13,654 bases of DNA from an uncultured Bacteroidia bacterium. GTDB taxonomy: Bacteria; Bacteroidota; Bacteroidia; Bacteroidales; UBA932. Location: contig CADBUS010000005.1 in assembly GCA_902797895.1 (NCBI GenBank), positions 1-13,654 of the forward strand, read 5' to 3'. Position 1 is the stretch's first letter. Each line of letters opens with the position of its first letter. The notes beneath the pieces were generated by a model. The model was given only the letters and a program-made list of their open reading frames with translations, ran no database searches and was not told where the DNA came from. Both the position numbers and the translations under genes were made by a program. Shown one piece after another: positions 5,783 through 13,622 of this stretch.

Positions 5783-6835
5783 TAAAAACTCTTCCATTCC
5801 CTCCGAGTTCCAGATAGCAAACTTGCCATTCTCGTCATATATCAAAAGCGCCTCAATCTTTGCCTTTTTGCTCTGCAAAAACTCTTTGGCTTTCTCAAAA
5901 CCCAGCACCATAAGATAGGTGGCGTAGCCATCGGCCAAGGTGGCGTTTTCTGCTACTACGGTGGCTGATAACAGCTTATCCTCAACAGGATAGCCACTTC
6001 TTGGATTTATTGAGTGGGAGACCTTTTTACCATCTTTCATATAAAATTTGCGGTAGTTGCCGCTGGTTACAAGTGCTGCATCTGTGAGGGAGATTACCTG
6101 CTGAATATCCGTCCCCGAGGCAAGATTCTCGTCAGACGGGGTATCTATTCCAATATTCCACTTTCCGCCTCTTGGACTCACTCCCTTTGCAACCACCTCA
6201 CCGCCAATCTCTATCAGAAAATCCTCTATTCCCATATCTGTCATCCGCTCCGCAATATAGTCTGCCGTATAGCCCTGTGCTATGGCGTTAAAATTGAGCT
6301 GGCAGAGAGGATTATCTTTTTCTATAGCGATAGAATCGGCTCCATTCGGCAAGGTATGAGTTACGAGCTTAAAATGCTCCATACCAATAAATTGCAGTAC
6401 GCTATCTATCTGCTTCTGCGTTACCTCAATTCCATTTTTGAAGCCAAAGCCCCATATATCAAACAGCGGCGCAGCCGAGGCATCAAAGAGCCCCTCTGTG
6501 GCGTAGTACATATCGGCGGCAGCCTTAAAATTATCTATAAAGATGGAGTTGAGCTCCACAGCCACATTGGAGTTGAACTTTGTGAGCATTGAGCCGAGGT
6601 TGTAGCCGCTAAGGGTTTCGTCTATCTGCTCAAGATAGAGCGAAATACTATCTCTTATGGCTGTAAATGAGGAGTCTGAAGCAATCTCCGGCCGGAATAC
6701 TATATGGTATGTAGAGCCCTGTGTTGTGCCATCCATTGTGTAGTATCTTGCCTTGCTTTTGCAGCCGGCAATAAGCAGGGCAGCAGCGGCAAAGAGTGCC
6801 ATTTTTAGGATTGTGTGGTAAAAGTTCTTTCTCAT
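5780..6835 (-). CDS. apbE: FAD:protein FMN transferase, lipoprotein (ApbE/Ftp family)
   Basis: ApbE attaches FMN from FAD covalently to Thr/Ser of exported or membrane flavoproteins, such as the RnfG/NqrC type, in the presence of Mg2+. The 351-residue product has a lipoprotein signal with lipobox LIAGC (Cys25), so it acts outside the inner membrane. Family motifs in order: MDGTTQGSTYHI (34-45), SGYNLGSMLTKFN (77-88), NFNAIAQGYTAD (181-192), IEIGGEV (208-214), TSGNYRKF (258-265), HSINPRSGYPV (274-284) and the metal-binding region ATLADGYATYLMVLG (298-312). Gln188 stands where many ApbE proteins have Lys. ATG 6835 is chosen: an in-frame start at 6880 would fall inside the promoter and hide the signal peptide. 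No target flavoprotein gene is visible here. Confidence 0.93.
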   Translation of the reverse strand: MRKNFYHTILKMALFAAAALLIAGCKSKARYYTMDGTTQGSTYHIVFRPEIASDSSFTAIRDSISLYLEQIDETLSGYNLGSMLTKFNSNVAVELNSIFIDNFKAAADMYYATEGLFDASAAPLFDIWGFGFKNGIEVTQKQIDSVLQFIGMEHFKLVTHTLPNGADSIAIEKDNPLCQLNFNAIAQGYTADYIAERMTDMGIEDFLIEIGGEVVAKGVSPRGGKWNIGIDTPSDENLASGTDIQQVISLTDAALVTSGNYRKFYMKDGKKVSHSINPRSGYPVEDKLLSATVVAENATLADGYATYLMVLGFEKAKEFLQSKKAKIEALLIYDENGKFAIWNSEGMEEFL

Positions 6836-6877
6836 AGCTCTTTTGGCCCGATTTTGGTGTAGCCATCGGGAGTAGTA

Positions 6878-6885
6878 CAAAATTA
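6878..6885 (-). promoter_or_regulatory. -7 box of the apbE promoter
   Basis: TAATTTTG on the minus strand matches TAnnTTTG, giving a leader of roughly 37-40 bases before ATG 6835. The expected -33 TTG is not evident. It supports the shorter ApbE start. Confidence 0.45.
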
Positions 6886-6906
6886 AGGATATTTTGGTAA
6901 ATTGTG

Positions 6907-6914
6907 TAAATTTG
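6907..6914 (+). promoter_or_regulatory. -7 box of the FISUMP lipoprotein gene promoter
   Basis: TAAATTTG matches TAnnTTTG and lies 31 bases before ATG 6946; a TTA 21 bases upstream (6883-6885) is the best -33 candidate, so this side is weak. The box is divergent from, and only 21 bases away from, the apbE -7 box. Confidence 0.45.
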
Positions 6915-6945
6915 CCACCTGTTAATAGAAACTTAAGATTCTAAG

Positions 6946-7980
6946 ATGAAAAGCAGTTTGAAAAACTTTGCAATGGCTTGTGCGGTGCTTTTGGCCTTGG
7001 CCTCTTGCCATAAGAAAGATACAACAAAGGATTATATGATAAGCAGTATGGATAACCGTATGGTGCCATACGCTTTGGCCGGCTCTGTAGTAAAGGGTTA
7101 TACAGGGGGCGTGGTGGTTCCTGCATCGGGAGTCAGATATGGTTGGACAGATACCTATCGCACCACTAAAAAGGCAACAGACACTGCAATGATTATACTG
7201 CCGGAGGGCTCATACTTTGAGTTTATTGTTCCGGATACCATCGCCACATTCCAGGTTACTCAAACTGCCAAGGCTGCAGGATATTACAGCACCAGCGCCA
7301 CATCGGATATAACCGTAATAAAGCTCGGCGCAGGCGGCTCTTTGGACGGAATAGTCCAACCTGCATACAAATTTACAGATAGCCGAGATGGCAGAGAGTA
7401 TGGCTATGTTGGGATAGGTAATTTAGAGTGGTTTACAGAGAATCTCGATTACAGAGAGGCGGGGAGCGGCTATGCCGGAGCAGATGATTTAGGCTATATA
7501 ACAGGAAGGCTATATACCTGGAAGGAGGCAACTTCCGGAGTTTCCGGCTCTGGTTTGGGCGGTGGGCCGCAGGGAGCTTGCCCTGCAGGCTGGAGCGTGC
7601 CTACCAATGAGGATTGGGAGGATTTGGCAAAGGCTGTAAGCGGCGAGGATATGAGCTTTTTAAGCTCTTGGAACAATCTTGCAGATTTGCTGAAGGCAAA
7701 CGCTACCCTCAACTCAGACAAGTTCTGGCCTTTTAGCATAAATGTGGCCTCAAATTTTGAGAACAGCTTTGGCTGGAATGCTTTGGCATCCGGTATGGGT
7801 TACGATGGTTTCAAGCACTTTGAGGGGCTTAAGAGCTATGCCTATTTCTGGAGCTCAACAGAGCGCGATTCAGATAATGCCTTCTACAGATATATCTATT
7901 ACGATATTCCGCACTTTCCGTTCAACTATACAGCCAAAGGGGATGCTGGTTTTTCTGTAAGGTGCGTGAGAAAAAAGTAA
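6946..7980 (+). CDS. FISUMP-domain lipoprotein
   Basis: This encodes 344 residues. The lipoprotein signal has lipobox ALASC (Cys21). Residues about 22-135 form a poorly conserved, beta-rich N-terminal region. Residues about 145-344 are a FISUMP domain (Fibrobacter succinogenes major paralogous domain, TIGR02145): YGYVGIGNLEWFTENLDY (153-169), GRLYTWKEA (187-195), CPAGWSVPTNEDWEDL (212-227), YFWSSTE and the terminal FSVRCVRKK are hallmarks. FISUMP proteins are abundant surface lipoproteins of Bacteroidota and Fibrobacteres; their biochemical role is not established, so no function is claimed. The gene has its own promoter region, divergent from apbE, and ends two bases before the end of the convergent hydrolase gene. 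Confidence 0.88.
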   Translation: MKSSLKNFAMACAVLLALASCHKKDTTKDYMISSMDNRMVPYALAGSVVKGYTGGVVVPASGVRYGWTDTYRTTKKATDTAMIILPEGSYFEFIVPDTIATFQVTQTAKAAGYYSTSATSDITVIKLGAGGSLDGIVQPAYKFTDSRDGREYGYVGIGNLEWFTENLDYREAGSGYAGADDLGYITGRLYTWKEATSGVSGSGLGGGPQGACPAGWSVPTNEDWEDLAKAVSGEDMSFLSSWNNLADLLKANATLNSDKFWPFSINVASNFENSFGWNALASGMGYDGFKHFEGLKSYAYFWSSTERDSDNAFYRYIYYDIPHFPFNYTAKGDAGFSVRCVRKK

Positions 7981-7982
7981 CT

Positions 7983-8993
7983 CTATCTGTAAACAATTTT
8001 TACATTCTTGGGCTTAATCCAGCCTGAATATACATTTTTAAGATCCTCTTTCTTAATCTTAATCTCTCTGTTTACCGGCCTCCCTTCATCTGAGAGAGAG
8101 TGAGAGAAGAGCCATTGGTAAACCTCTGTATGATAGAAATAACGCGCAAGATATGAGTGGTTTGTACCAATCAGCCAATCGTAGCGCAGGCGTTTGTCCA
8201 AATGCTTTTTCTCAAGCTCCTTTACTACCACCTGAGAGTACTTAACGGGAACATCTCTGTCTGCGGTGCCATGGATAATCCATAGTGGGACCTCTCCCAT
8301 TGGAGATACATCTTTTAGGGTTGTGCCACCGCACAAAGCAATGCCGGCTGCAACTCTATCGGGGCAGCTACCCACAAAATCCATTGTGCCATATCCGCCA
8401 AGGCTCATACCGAGGGCATATACGCGTGTGGTATCGTGAGGATAATTCTCTTTGAGCCAATCTAATATAAGGCAGAGTTTTTTAGGGTTCCAGGCCTCTC
8501 CCGGGTTTTGCGGAGCAATTACAAGGGCAGGAATCTCCCTGCCTCTCTCAACAGCATCCAAAGTTCCGTATCGGCGTACCATATCCAAGTTTCTGCCACA
8601 GAGGCTTCTGCCGTGCAGAAATACAATTACGGGAGTGTTGTTGAAAGTGGAGTCATACCCTTTAGGAGTATATACCCAAAAATCGTAAGCCCCTTTTACC
8701 TTGCCCTTTACAGGCCTTAATACGTGCTCCGGATAGCGTTTGCTGCGCTCGCGTACGAGTGCTCTGAACTCCTCTTTAGCAATGGAATCCTTAAAGAGCG
8801 AATCTCTGTATAGCGAGTCTCTCTGCAGCGAGTCCAAGAAAACCTGTATAGTATCTCTGCCATAGTGCATCAGATAGTGTTTTGCCCCTTGGAACGAGTT
8901 TGGAGATTTTGCATAAAGTGCGCTGAACATAAAAAACAACACCGTTGCAAATAGTGCCGCAGGGGCTAAACTCTTCAATCTGATTCTGCTCAT
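7983..8993 (-). CDS. Secreted alpha/beta-hydrolase, esterase or peptidase-like
   Basis: The 336-residue product has a Sec signal peptide (hydrophobic 9-27, likely cleavage after ALYA at about 28) and no lipobox Cys. Residues 54-73 contain a five-residue tandem repeat (DSLQR, DSLYR, DSLFK, DSIAK), followed by a charged linker. The hydrolase domain (about 98-300) shows PVIVFLHG (121-128, oxyanion region), the nucleophile elbow GMSLGG with Ser197, HGTADRDVPV with the likely acid Asp245, and the likely catalytic His279 (TNHSYL). This layout resembles Bacteroidota esterases of the PHB-depolymerase/feruloyl-esterase and prolyl oligopeptidase-like groups; the substrate is unknown. It starts 6 bases after the propeller gene, so it is almost certainly in the same operon. 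Confidence 0.85.
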   Translation of the reverse strand: MSRIRLKSLAPAALFATVLFFMFSALYAKSPNSFQGAKHYLMHYGRDTIQVFLDSLQRDSLYRDSLFKDSIAKEEFRALVRERSKRYPEHVLRPVKGKVKGAYDFWVYTPKGYDSTFNNTPVIVFLHGRSLCGRNLDMVRRYGTLDAVERGREIPALVIAPQNPGEAWNPKKLCLILDWLKENYPHDTTRVYALGMSLGGYGTMDFVGSCPDRVAAGIALCGGTTLKDVSPMGEVPLWIIHGTADRDVPVKYSQVVVKELEKKHLDKRLRYDWLIGTNHSYLARYFYHTEVYQWLFSHSLSDEGRPVNREIKIKKEDLKNVYSGWIKPKNVKIVYR

Positions 8994-8999
8994 ATCTCT

Positions 9000-10574
9000 C
9001 TATTTTATAACAAATTTATAGATGCCGTTGGTTCTGGAGCCAACAACCGCTGCATTGCCAACCACCACAGGCGATGATTCAAAATTGTTTGCCATCTGCT
9101 TAGTAAAGAGCAGTTTGCCATCTTTAGCTCTAATCAGATAGACATTTCCTCCGGCATCTCCGCTAAATATATACATCTGGTTTTGCTCGTTGTAAAATCC
9201 TACAGGTGAGCTCCAAGCAAAAAGTTTGTATGGTACTGCATAGAGCTGTTTGCCATCTGTGGTGCTGAATGCCATAAGCTCTCCGCTGTTTTTAGATGCC
9301 CCATTGCGGCACATATTTATAAAAATCATATCGGCACAGTCGCCTCTGCCAAGCAATGGGGTAGAGTAGGCTCCTCCGTCCAAAGACTTGCTGCCAAGCC
9401 CTATTCTTTTGCAAGGAACCTTCTGCTCCCAAATCAGAGAGCCGTTCAAGGCATTGATTTTCACAATGTAGCACAATCCGTTGTAGCCCTGCTTATCCAC
9501 TTCGCTTGCAGCATACAGGTATGGAACTCCCTCCTCCTCTCTCAAAACTACCGTACCATCTGAATCATCGTGATTATAATAATGCCAAACCGGCTTCATT
9601 GTATTCAGATTTACACAAAGGATATTGCCGTGGTTATCAGAAAAATAACCATAGTTGCGATAGACCGCCATACTCGATTCTATTCCCGGTGCGGAACCTC
9701 TTACCTTGTAGCGCAACGCGCTAACAAGCTCCAATGCGCCTTGGCTGCGGCTGAATTTATAGAGTGTTCCGTTTTCCCCGGGCCAGAAAAGATAGCCTCC
9801 AACAACTACAGGAGAGGAGTCGGATGCAGCCCAGTCTCTCCACGCCTTATTATCTGAAAATATGGTAGTTATCTTGTGCTGGAGCAAATCTATCGCGAGG
9901 CTGCTCATTGGCATAGCACGCGGCACTCCGTGCCCTATGTAGAGGTTATATAGCTCAGGGTCCAAAGAGGCGGAGCCCTTGATGGTATTGTGCAAATCTA
10001 TTGATTTGCGGCTCTCTTTTCCTGTGTTAAAGTTAAGAAAGTAGCCCTTTGAGCAGAGCGAGCCAAATATAATCTCCTCGTTGGAGAACTCATTTGTAAG
10101 AGATTGTGAATCTGTGCGGAATTTCTCCATCTGCTCATCGTTCCACTTAACATAAACAGGCTGGCCGGTCCAACCTGTACCTCCTGCCCAGTAACCGAAT
10201 CTTGTTGTGCGGTTATCTACCCAGGTATCAAACCTCCAAGCAACCTCCACCATTGTTGGCTCGCCTGTAACGGTGCCGCCAAAATCGGCATCCCTCATAA
10301 GGTTTTTGCGGAATGTAAAAGAGCCGGCGGAGGCGGCATACCTATCCGTCAAATCTTTTAGGGTATGATCTGCACTATCCTTATTCTCAATCACATAATA
10401 TACAGCTGCGGCTGAGGAGTAGGCGGTATCCGGTAAAAAGAGCTGCTGATAGGGCACTTGCTCTACCTTTAGTGAGTCTGCATTTACAACAGGAGACTCT
10501 CCGCTGTGGCCGCTGCAAGATGTTAGCAACAGAGCGGCTGCCAATACTTTTATAAACATAAAGTTCAGTTTCAT
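9000..10574 (-). CDS. PQQ-like beta-propeller lipoprotein
   Basis: The 524-residue product has a lipoprotein signal with lipobox LLTSC (Cys20), placing it in the periplasm or on the outer membrane. The mature part is made of repeats of the PQQ/BamB-like beta-propeller type: SSPVVVGGYLFWPGENGTLYKFS, SSMAVYRNYGYFSDNHGNIL, YIVKINALNGSLIWEQ (a classical docking motif with the terminal W), GELMAFSTTDGKQLY, QMYIFSGDAGGNVYLIRAKD and SSPVVVGNAAVVGSRTNGIY. About seven blades can be counted. Enzyme-type PQQ binding is not evident; a scaffold or ligand-binding role is more likely. ATG 10574 is chosen because the signal peptide starts there. The gene is 36 bases after the amidohydrolase gene and 6 bases before the hydrolase gene. 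Confidence 0.8.
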   Translation of the reverse strand: MKLNFMFIKVLAAALLLTSCSGHSGESPVVNADSLKVEQVPYQQLFLPDTAYSSAAAVYYVIENKDSADHTLKDLTDRYAASAGSFTFRKNLMRDADFGGTVTGEPTMVEVAWRFDTWVDNRTTRFGYWAGGTGWTGQPVYVKWNDEQMEKFRTDSQSLTNEFSNEEIIFGSLCSKGYFLNFNTGKESRKSIDLHNTIKGSASLDPELYNLYIGHGVPRAMPMSSLAIDLLQHKITTIFSDNKAWRDWAASDSSPVVVGGYLFWPGENGTLYKFSRSQGALELVSALRYKVRGSAPGIESSMAVYRNYGYFSDNHGNILCVNLNTMKPVWHYYNHDDSDGTVVLREEEGVPYLYAASEVDKQGYNGLCYIVKINALNGSLIWEQKVPCKRIGLGSKSLDGGAYSTPLLGRGDCADMIFINMCRNGASKNSGELMAFSTTDGKQLYAVPYKLFAWSSPVGFYNEQNQMYIFSGDAGGNVYLIRAKDGKLLFTKQMANNFESSPVVVGNAAVVGSRTNGIYKFVIK

Positions 10575-10592
10575 AGAATATAGTAAGGGCTG

Positions 10593-10600
10593 CAAAGTTA
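10593..10600 (-). promoter_or_regulatory. Possible -7 box of an internal promoter for the propeller gene
   Basis: TAACTTTG on the minus strand matches TAnnTTTG in the 36-base gap between the amidohydrolase and propeller genes, about 18 bases before ATG 10574. No TTG -33 box is clear, so this may only add to read-through from the upstream gene. Confidence 0.35.
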
Positions 10601-10610
10601 CAAGATAATC

Positions 10611-12353
10611 TTAAATAATAACTCCTGCAAGCGGACAACCTGTATATTCTCCATTTTTAAGCTCGTGCGCTCCATTTACAAATACGTGCTCTATTCCGGC
10701 GGAGAATTGGTGTGGGGCTCCGTATGTGGCAATATCAGCAATCTTCTGATAATCAAACACAAGCACATCTGCCGCATAGCCATCTTTAAGCAAGCCTCTA
10801 TCCTTTAGTTTAAGTTGCGCTGCCGGCAGGGCAGTAGATTTGTGTATTGCGGTTTGGAGATTGCAAAAGTGCATATCTCTCACATATTTGCCTATGTAGT
10901 TTGTAAAGGCTCCGTATGAGCGAGGATGCGGTGCCTCTTGCCCAAGCCTCCCCTTTGGAGAATATACGCTTCCATCTGTAATAATCATAGCAAGCGGATC
11001 ATTCAGCAGTGTGCGCAAATTCTCCTCCTTCATAGCAAAGCCGGCCATATTTACATTAAGCCGCTCGCTTTTAAGCAGATACTTTATTGTAGGCCACATA
11101 TCCAAACCGGAGAGGGCGCAACACTCATCCAAATATTTGCCGGTATATTTCTCATTCCCCGGAGCAAAGCAAGCGGCAATAAGAATACACCTCGGTCCGC
11201 CGAGCTTCTTCACTCTGCCGAGTGCATACTCGCTTATTACCTTCTCTTGCGCAGGGTTATCTAACCTTGCAAGTATCTCTTCTTTAGAGCCTTGCCTGTG
11301 TGAGAGCGGAATAAAACAATCCAGCCCTGTGGAAAAAGCGGTATAAGGATAGCGGTCAAAATGAATATCTAAGCCGCTCTCCACTCCGCTGTGAATAAGC
11401 CCAAGCATACTCGGCACCTTATGCCAATTGTTCTGATTTTGAGCTTTAAGGTGAGAAATCTGTAATCTTGCTCCCGATAGTCTTGCAAGTTCAATAGCCT
11501 CAGCTATAGCCTCTTCCACTCTATCGTCCTCATTTCTCAGATGTATTGCATAGAGCGCATCGTGCTTTGCCACAACCTTTAGCAGAGCCACAAACTCCTC
11601 TGTGCGGCCATACGAGCCGGGAGCATATTCCAATCCGAAGGAGAGCCCCACTGCTCCCATTTCCAGCTGCTTATCCAATATGTAGCACATCTGCTTCAAC
11701 TGCTCCGGAGTGGCTGCAACATCATTGTCTCCCACAACAACGTGCCTTATATCTCCGTGCCCCACATAGCTGCCGTAATTAATTCCTATGGTATTCTTTT
11801 TAAGAGCATTGTAGAAGCCATCTATATTCTGCCAAAAAGGGTAACCAAAGCGCAGAGTATCTTTCCGAGCGGCAAATTCCCTCTCTGAGAAAGGGAATGG
11901 CGAGCCACCACAATTACCTCCAATATCGGTGGTTATTCCCTGATGAATTTTGCTGTCGCCGAGGGGAGCCTCAAAAAGATTGGTATCTGTATGGCTGTGA
12001 ATATCAATAAATCCCGGGCATACAACTTTTCCTGTTGCATCTACAAAGTTGGTGCAGTTGCGCCCCAGACGTGCAATGGCGGCAATTTTACCATCTCTTA
12101 TTCCAACATCGGCCCTTACAGGCTCTGCTATCTCACCACTGTAAACCAGGCCGCCGGCTATAATTGTATCAAACTTTTCTCTTGTGGTAAAGCCTTGTGC
12201 AACTGCCGATTGGGCAAATTTGCCAGCACTCTTTGCTGCCGCTGCCGCGCTATTTACCTTGCCCGATATTGCGGCCAGCGATGCCGCTCCACCAAGCGCC
12301 ATTGCCGCCTTTATAAATCCTCTTCTGGTAATCTCTTTCTTTTTTGATTCCAT
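10611..12353 (-). CDS. Tat-exported N-acyl-D-amino-acid deacylase-like amidohydrolase
   Basis: This encodes 580 residues, slightly longer than typical D-aminoacylases because of its export signal. A twin-arginine signal is visible at the start: ITRRGFIK (8-15), then a weakly hydrophobic Ala/Gly stretch. The catalytic domain (about 60-560) is of the amidohydrolase superfamily: PGFIDIHSHTD with His119 and His121, GGNCGGSPFPF with Cys148 (a metal ligand in D-aminoacylases), IHLRNED with His271, LQISHLKA with His301, the catalytic Asp460 in ITDGS, HPRSYGAF, and the C-terminal GYAADVLVFD. Members release D-amino acids from N-acyl or D-peptidic substrates; a role in using peptidoglycan- or peptide-derived D-amino acids is inferred. 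ATG 12353 is preferred: an in-frame ATG at 12401 would add residues encoded by a dispersed repeat in front of the Tat signal. Confidence 0.9.
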   Translation of the reverse strand: MESKKKEITRRGFIKAAMALGGAASLAAISGKVNSAAAAAKSAGKFAQSAVAQGFTTREKFDTIIAGGLVYSGEIAEPVRADVGIRDGKIAAIARLGRNCTNFVDATGKVVCPGFIDIHSHTDTNLFEAPLGDSKIHQGITTDIGGNCGGSPFPFSEREFAARKDTLRFGYPFWQNIDGFYNALKKNTIGINYGSYVGHGDIRHVVVGDNDVAATPEQLKQMCYILDKQLEMGAVGLSFGLEYAPGSYGRTEEFVALLKVVAKHDALYAIHLRNEDDRVEEAIAEAIELARLSGARLQISHLKAQNQNNWHKVPSMLGLIHSGVESGLDIHFDRYPYTAFSTGLDCFIPLSHRQGSKEEILARLDNPAQEKVISEYALGRVKKLGGPRCILIAACFAPGNEKYTGKYLDECCALSGLDMWPTIKYLLKSERLNVNMAGFAMKEENLRTLLNDPLAMIITDGSVYSPKGRLGQEAPHPRSYGAFTNYIGKYVRDMHFCNLQTAIHKSTALPAAQLKLKDRGLLKDGYAADVLVFDYQKIADIATYGAPHQFSAGIEHVFVNGAHELKNGEYTGCPLAGVII

Positions 12354-12357
12354 ACTC

Positions 12358-12487
12358 GTTGTTTTGTGGGTTGCAACCTCACCGGCAGCACCAGCTCCCA
12401 TCCTTGATTAGCCGACAAGCGGATATCTGCGGCTGGGAGTGTGCTGCCCTTCAGTCGCTTTCCTTACTTGTTGTTGTTTTGTGGGTT
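12358..12487 (-). repeat. Structured leader element bracketed by a 15-bp direct repeat
   Basis: GTTGTTTTGTGGGTT occurs exactly at 12358-12372 and 12473-12487, enclosing 100 bases. Inside is a long stem: GGCAGCAC (12384-12391) pairs with GTGCTGCC (12441-12448) and CTCCCA (12395-12400) with TGGGAG (12434-12439), closing a 33-base loop. The block lies in the presumed leader of the amidohydrolase transcript. Its left part (12371-12402) recurs with 3 differences in 32 bases at 13623-13654, so it belongs to a dispersed family. Confidence 0.6.
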
Positions 12488-12495
12488 CAAAGATA
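12488..12495 (-). promoter_or_regulatory. -7 box of the probable amidohydrolase operon promoter
   Basis: TATCTTTG on the minus strand matches TAnnTTTG exactly. Transcription would start near 12481 and make a leader of about 128 bases. No -33 TTG is seen. An imperfect dyad surrounds the box: TGTGGG (12480-12485) with CCCACA (12505-12510), and AAGAT (12490-12494) with ATCTT (12500-12504), which could be a regulator site. Confidence 0.45.
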
Positions 12496-12538
12496 TGAAA
12501 TCTTCCCACACTTTATTTTAAGAAATAAAAACAGATTC

Positions 12539-12546
12539 TAACTTTG
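12539..12546 (+). promoter_or_regulatory. -7 box of the miaA promoter
   Basis: TAACTTTG matches TAnnTTTG and ends only 7 bases before the miaA ATG at 12554. If used, the transcript would begin about 3-5 bases before the start codon, that is, almost leaderless. The -33 region is only a T-run. Confidence 0.45.
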
Positions 12547-12553
12547 CACCGTT

Positions 12554-13498
12554 ATGGATATGATTTGTATAATGGGGCCTACGGCAAGCGGTAAGACTCG
12601 TTTTGCAGTTGAACTTGCAAAGCAGATTGCCCTGCGTTGCAAAAGGGGAGAGCTTCCTTATAACGGATGCGAGATTATATCTGCAGACTCTCGGCAGGTA
12701 TATAGGGGTATGGATATAGGAACAGGCAAGGATTTGGCGGAGTATGACGGAGTGGGCTACCACTTGATTGATATTGTGGAGGCCGGTACAAAGTATGATC
12801 TGTTCCAATATAAGAGAGATTTCCAAAGGGTTTACAATGAGCTTGTTGAGCGTAAAATTTTTCCAATATTGTGTGGCGGTAGCGGCCTTTATATAGAGGC
12901 GGTTTGCAAAAATTACGATTTGAAGGAGGTTGCTCCAGACAGTGCTCTGCGTGCCTCTTTAGAGAGCAAGAGTATGGAGGAGCTGATTGCTATGCTTACG
13001 GAGCTTAAACGCTCCAAAGGTGTTGTGCCTCACAATAATACAGACTTTGATACCAAAAAGAGAGTTATCCGCGCTATTGAGATAGAGCTTGGCGGCGGCA
13101 CCATTTCTTCCAACAACTCAGAGCCTATTTCTCACTATCCCAAGGAGATTTTTTATATAGCACTTAATCCCGATAGAGATGAGCGCAATGCCCGTATAGA
13201 CAGGCGTTTGGAGCAGAGGCTCAAAGAGGGGCTGGTTGAGGAGGTGGAGCGTCTTTTGAAAAAGGGGATACCGGCAGAAGACATTATCTACTATGGCCTT
13301 GAATATAAGTTTGTTACGCAGTACCTGACAGGGCAGATAAGCTATGATTATATGCGCGAGCATCTTGCCATTGCTATACATCAGTTCGCAAAGCGGCAGA
13401 TGACTTGGTTACGCGGAATGGAGCGGCGTGGCATCAACATAATCTGGGCAAGCGGCAGCACTCCACAGCTGCTAAAGAGCATTCTATCATCCTTATAG
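12554..13498 (+). CDS. miaA: tRNA dimethylallyltransferase
   Basis: MiaA transfers the dimethylallyl group from DMAPP to N6 of A37 in tRNAs that read UNN codons, the first step of ms2i6A formation. The product has 314 residues, normal for the family. Visible motifs: the P-loop GPTASGKT (8-15), ISADSRQVYRGMDIGTGK (42-59) with the catalytic Asp45, LCGGSGLYI (106-114), and FAKRQMTWLRG (278-288), the conserved C-terminal tRNA-contacting helix. Where many MiaA proteins read 'aiGYrE', this one has YYGLEYKFVTQYL (246-258), a variation also known to me from Bacteroidota paralogues; a second miaA elsewhere in the genome is possible. It is divergent from the amidohydrolase operon and may have an almost leaderless transcript. 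Confidence 0.95.
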   Translation: MDMICIMGPTASGKTRFAVELAKQIALRCKRGELPYNGCEIISADSRQVYRGMDIGTGKDLAEYDGVGYHLIDIVEAGTKYDLFQYKRDFQRVYNELVERKIFPILCGGSGLYIEAVCKNYDLKEVAPDSALRASLESKSMEELIAMLTELKRSKGVVPHNNTDFDTKKRVIRAIEIELGGGTISSNNSEPISHYPKEIFYIALNPDRDERNARIDRRLEQRLKEGLVEEVERLLKKGIPAEDIIYYGLEYKFVTQYLTGQISYDYMREHLAIAIHQFAKRQMTWLRGMERRGINIIWASGSTPQLLKSILSSL

Positions 13499-13519
13499 TA
13501 TAGTAATTCTGCGCCCCCT

Positions 13520-13547
13520 GTCATTCTGAGCGAATGCGAAGAATCTT
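13520..13547. repeat. Dispersed repeat fragment related to the 2825-2940 element
   Basis: GTCATTCTGA (13520-13529) followed by CGAATGCGAAGAATCTT (13531-13547) shares its two blocks with the element at 2825-2940 (GTCATTCTGA at 2879-2888, GAAGAATCTT at 2924-2933), in the same orientation but closer together. It lies just after miaA. Confidence 0.55.
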
Positions 13548-13622
13548 ACGTTTTATCTTCTGCTCTCTCCATCTCCTTTCGGCAGCTGTAATACACAGGA
13601 AGTTCACTTCGTTTGTTTTGGC

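Noticed and set aside
6014..6592. Plus-strand open frame of 192 codons opposite apbE.
   Set aside because: Entirely antisense to apbE, whose family motifs are clear; no promoter or signal supports it.
12354..12401. N-terminal extension (MGAGAAGEV...) of the amidohydrolase.
   Set aside because: It is encoded by the dispersed repeat and would place 16 residues in front of the twin-arginine signal; ATG 12353 fits better.
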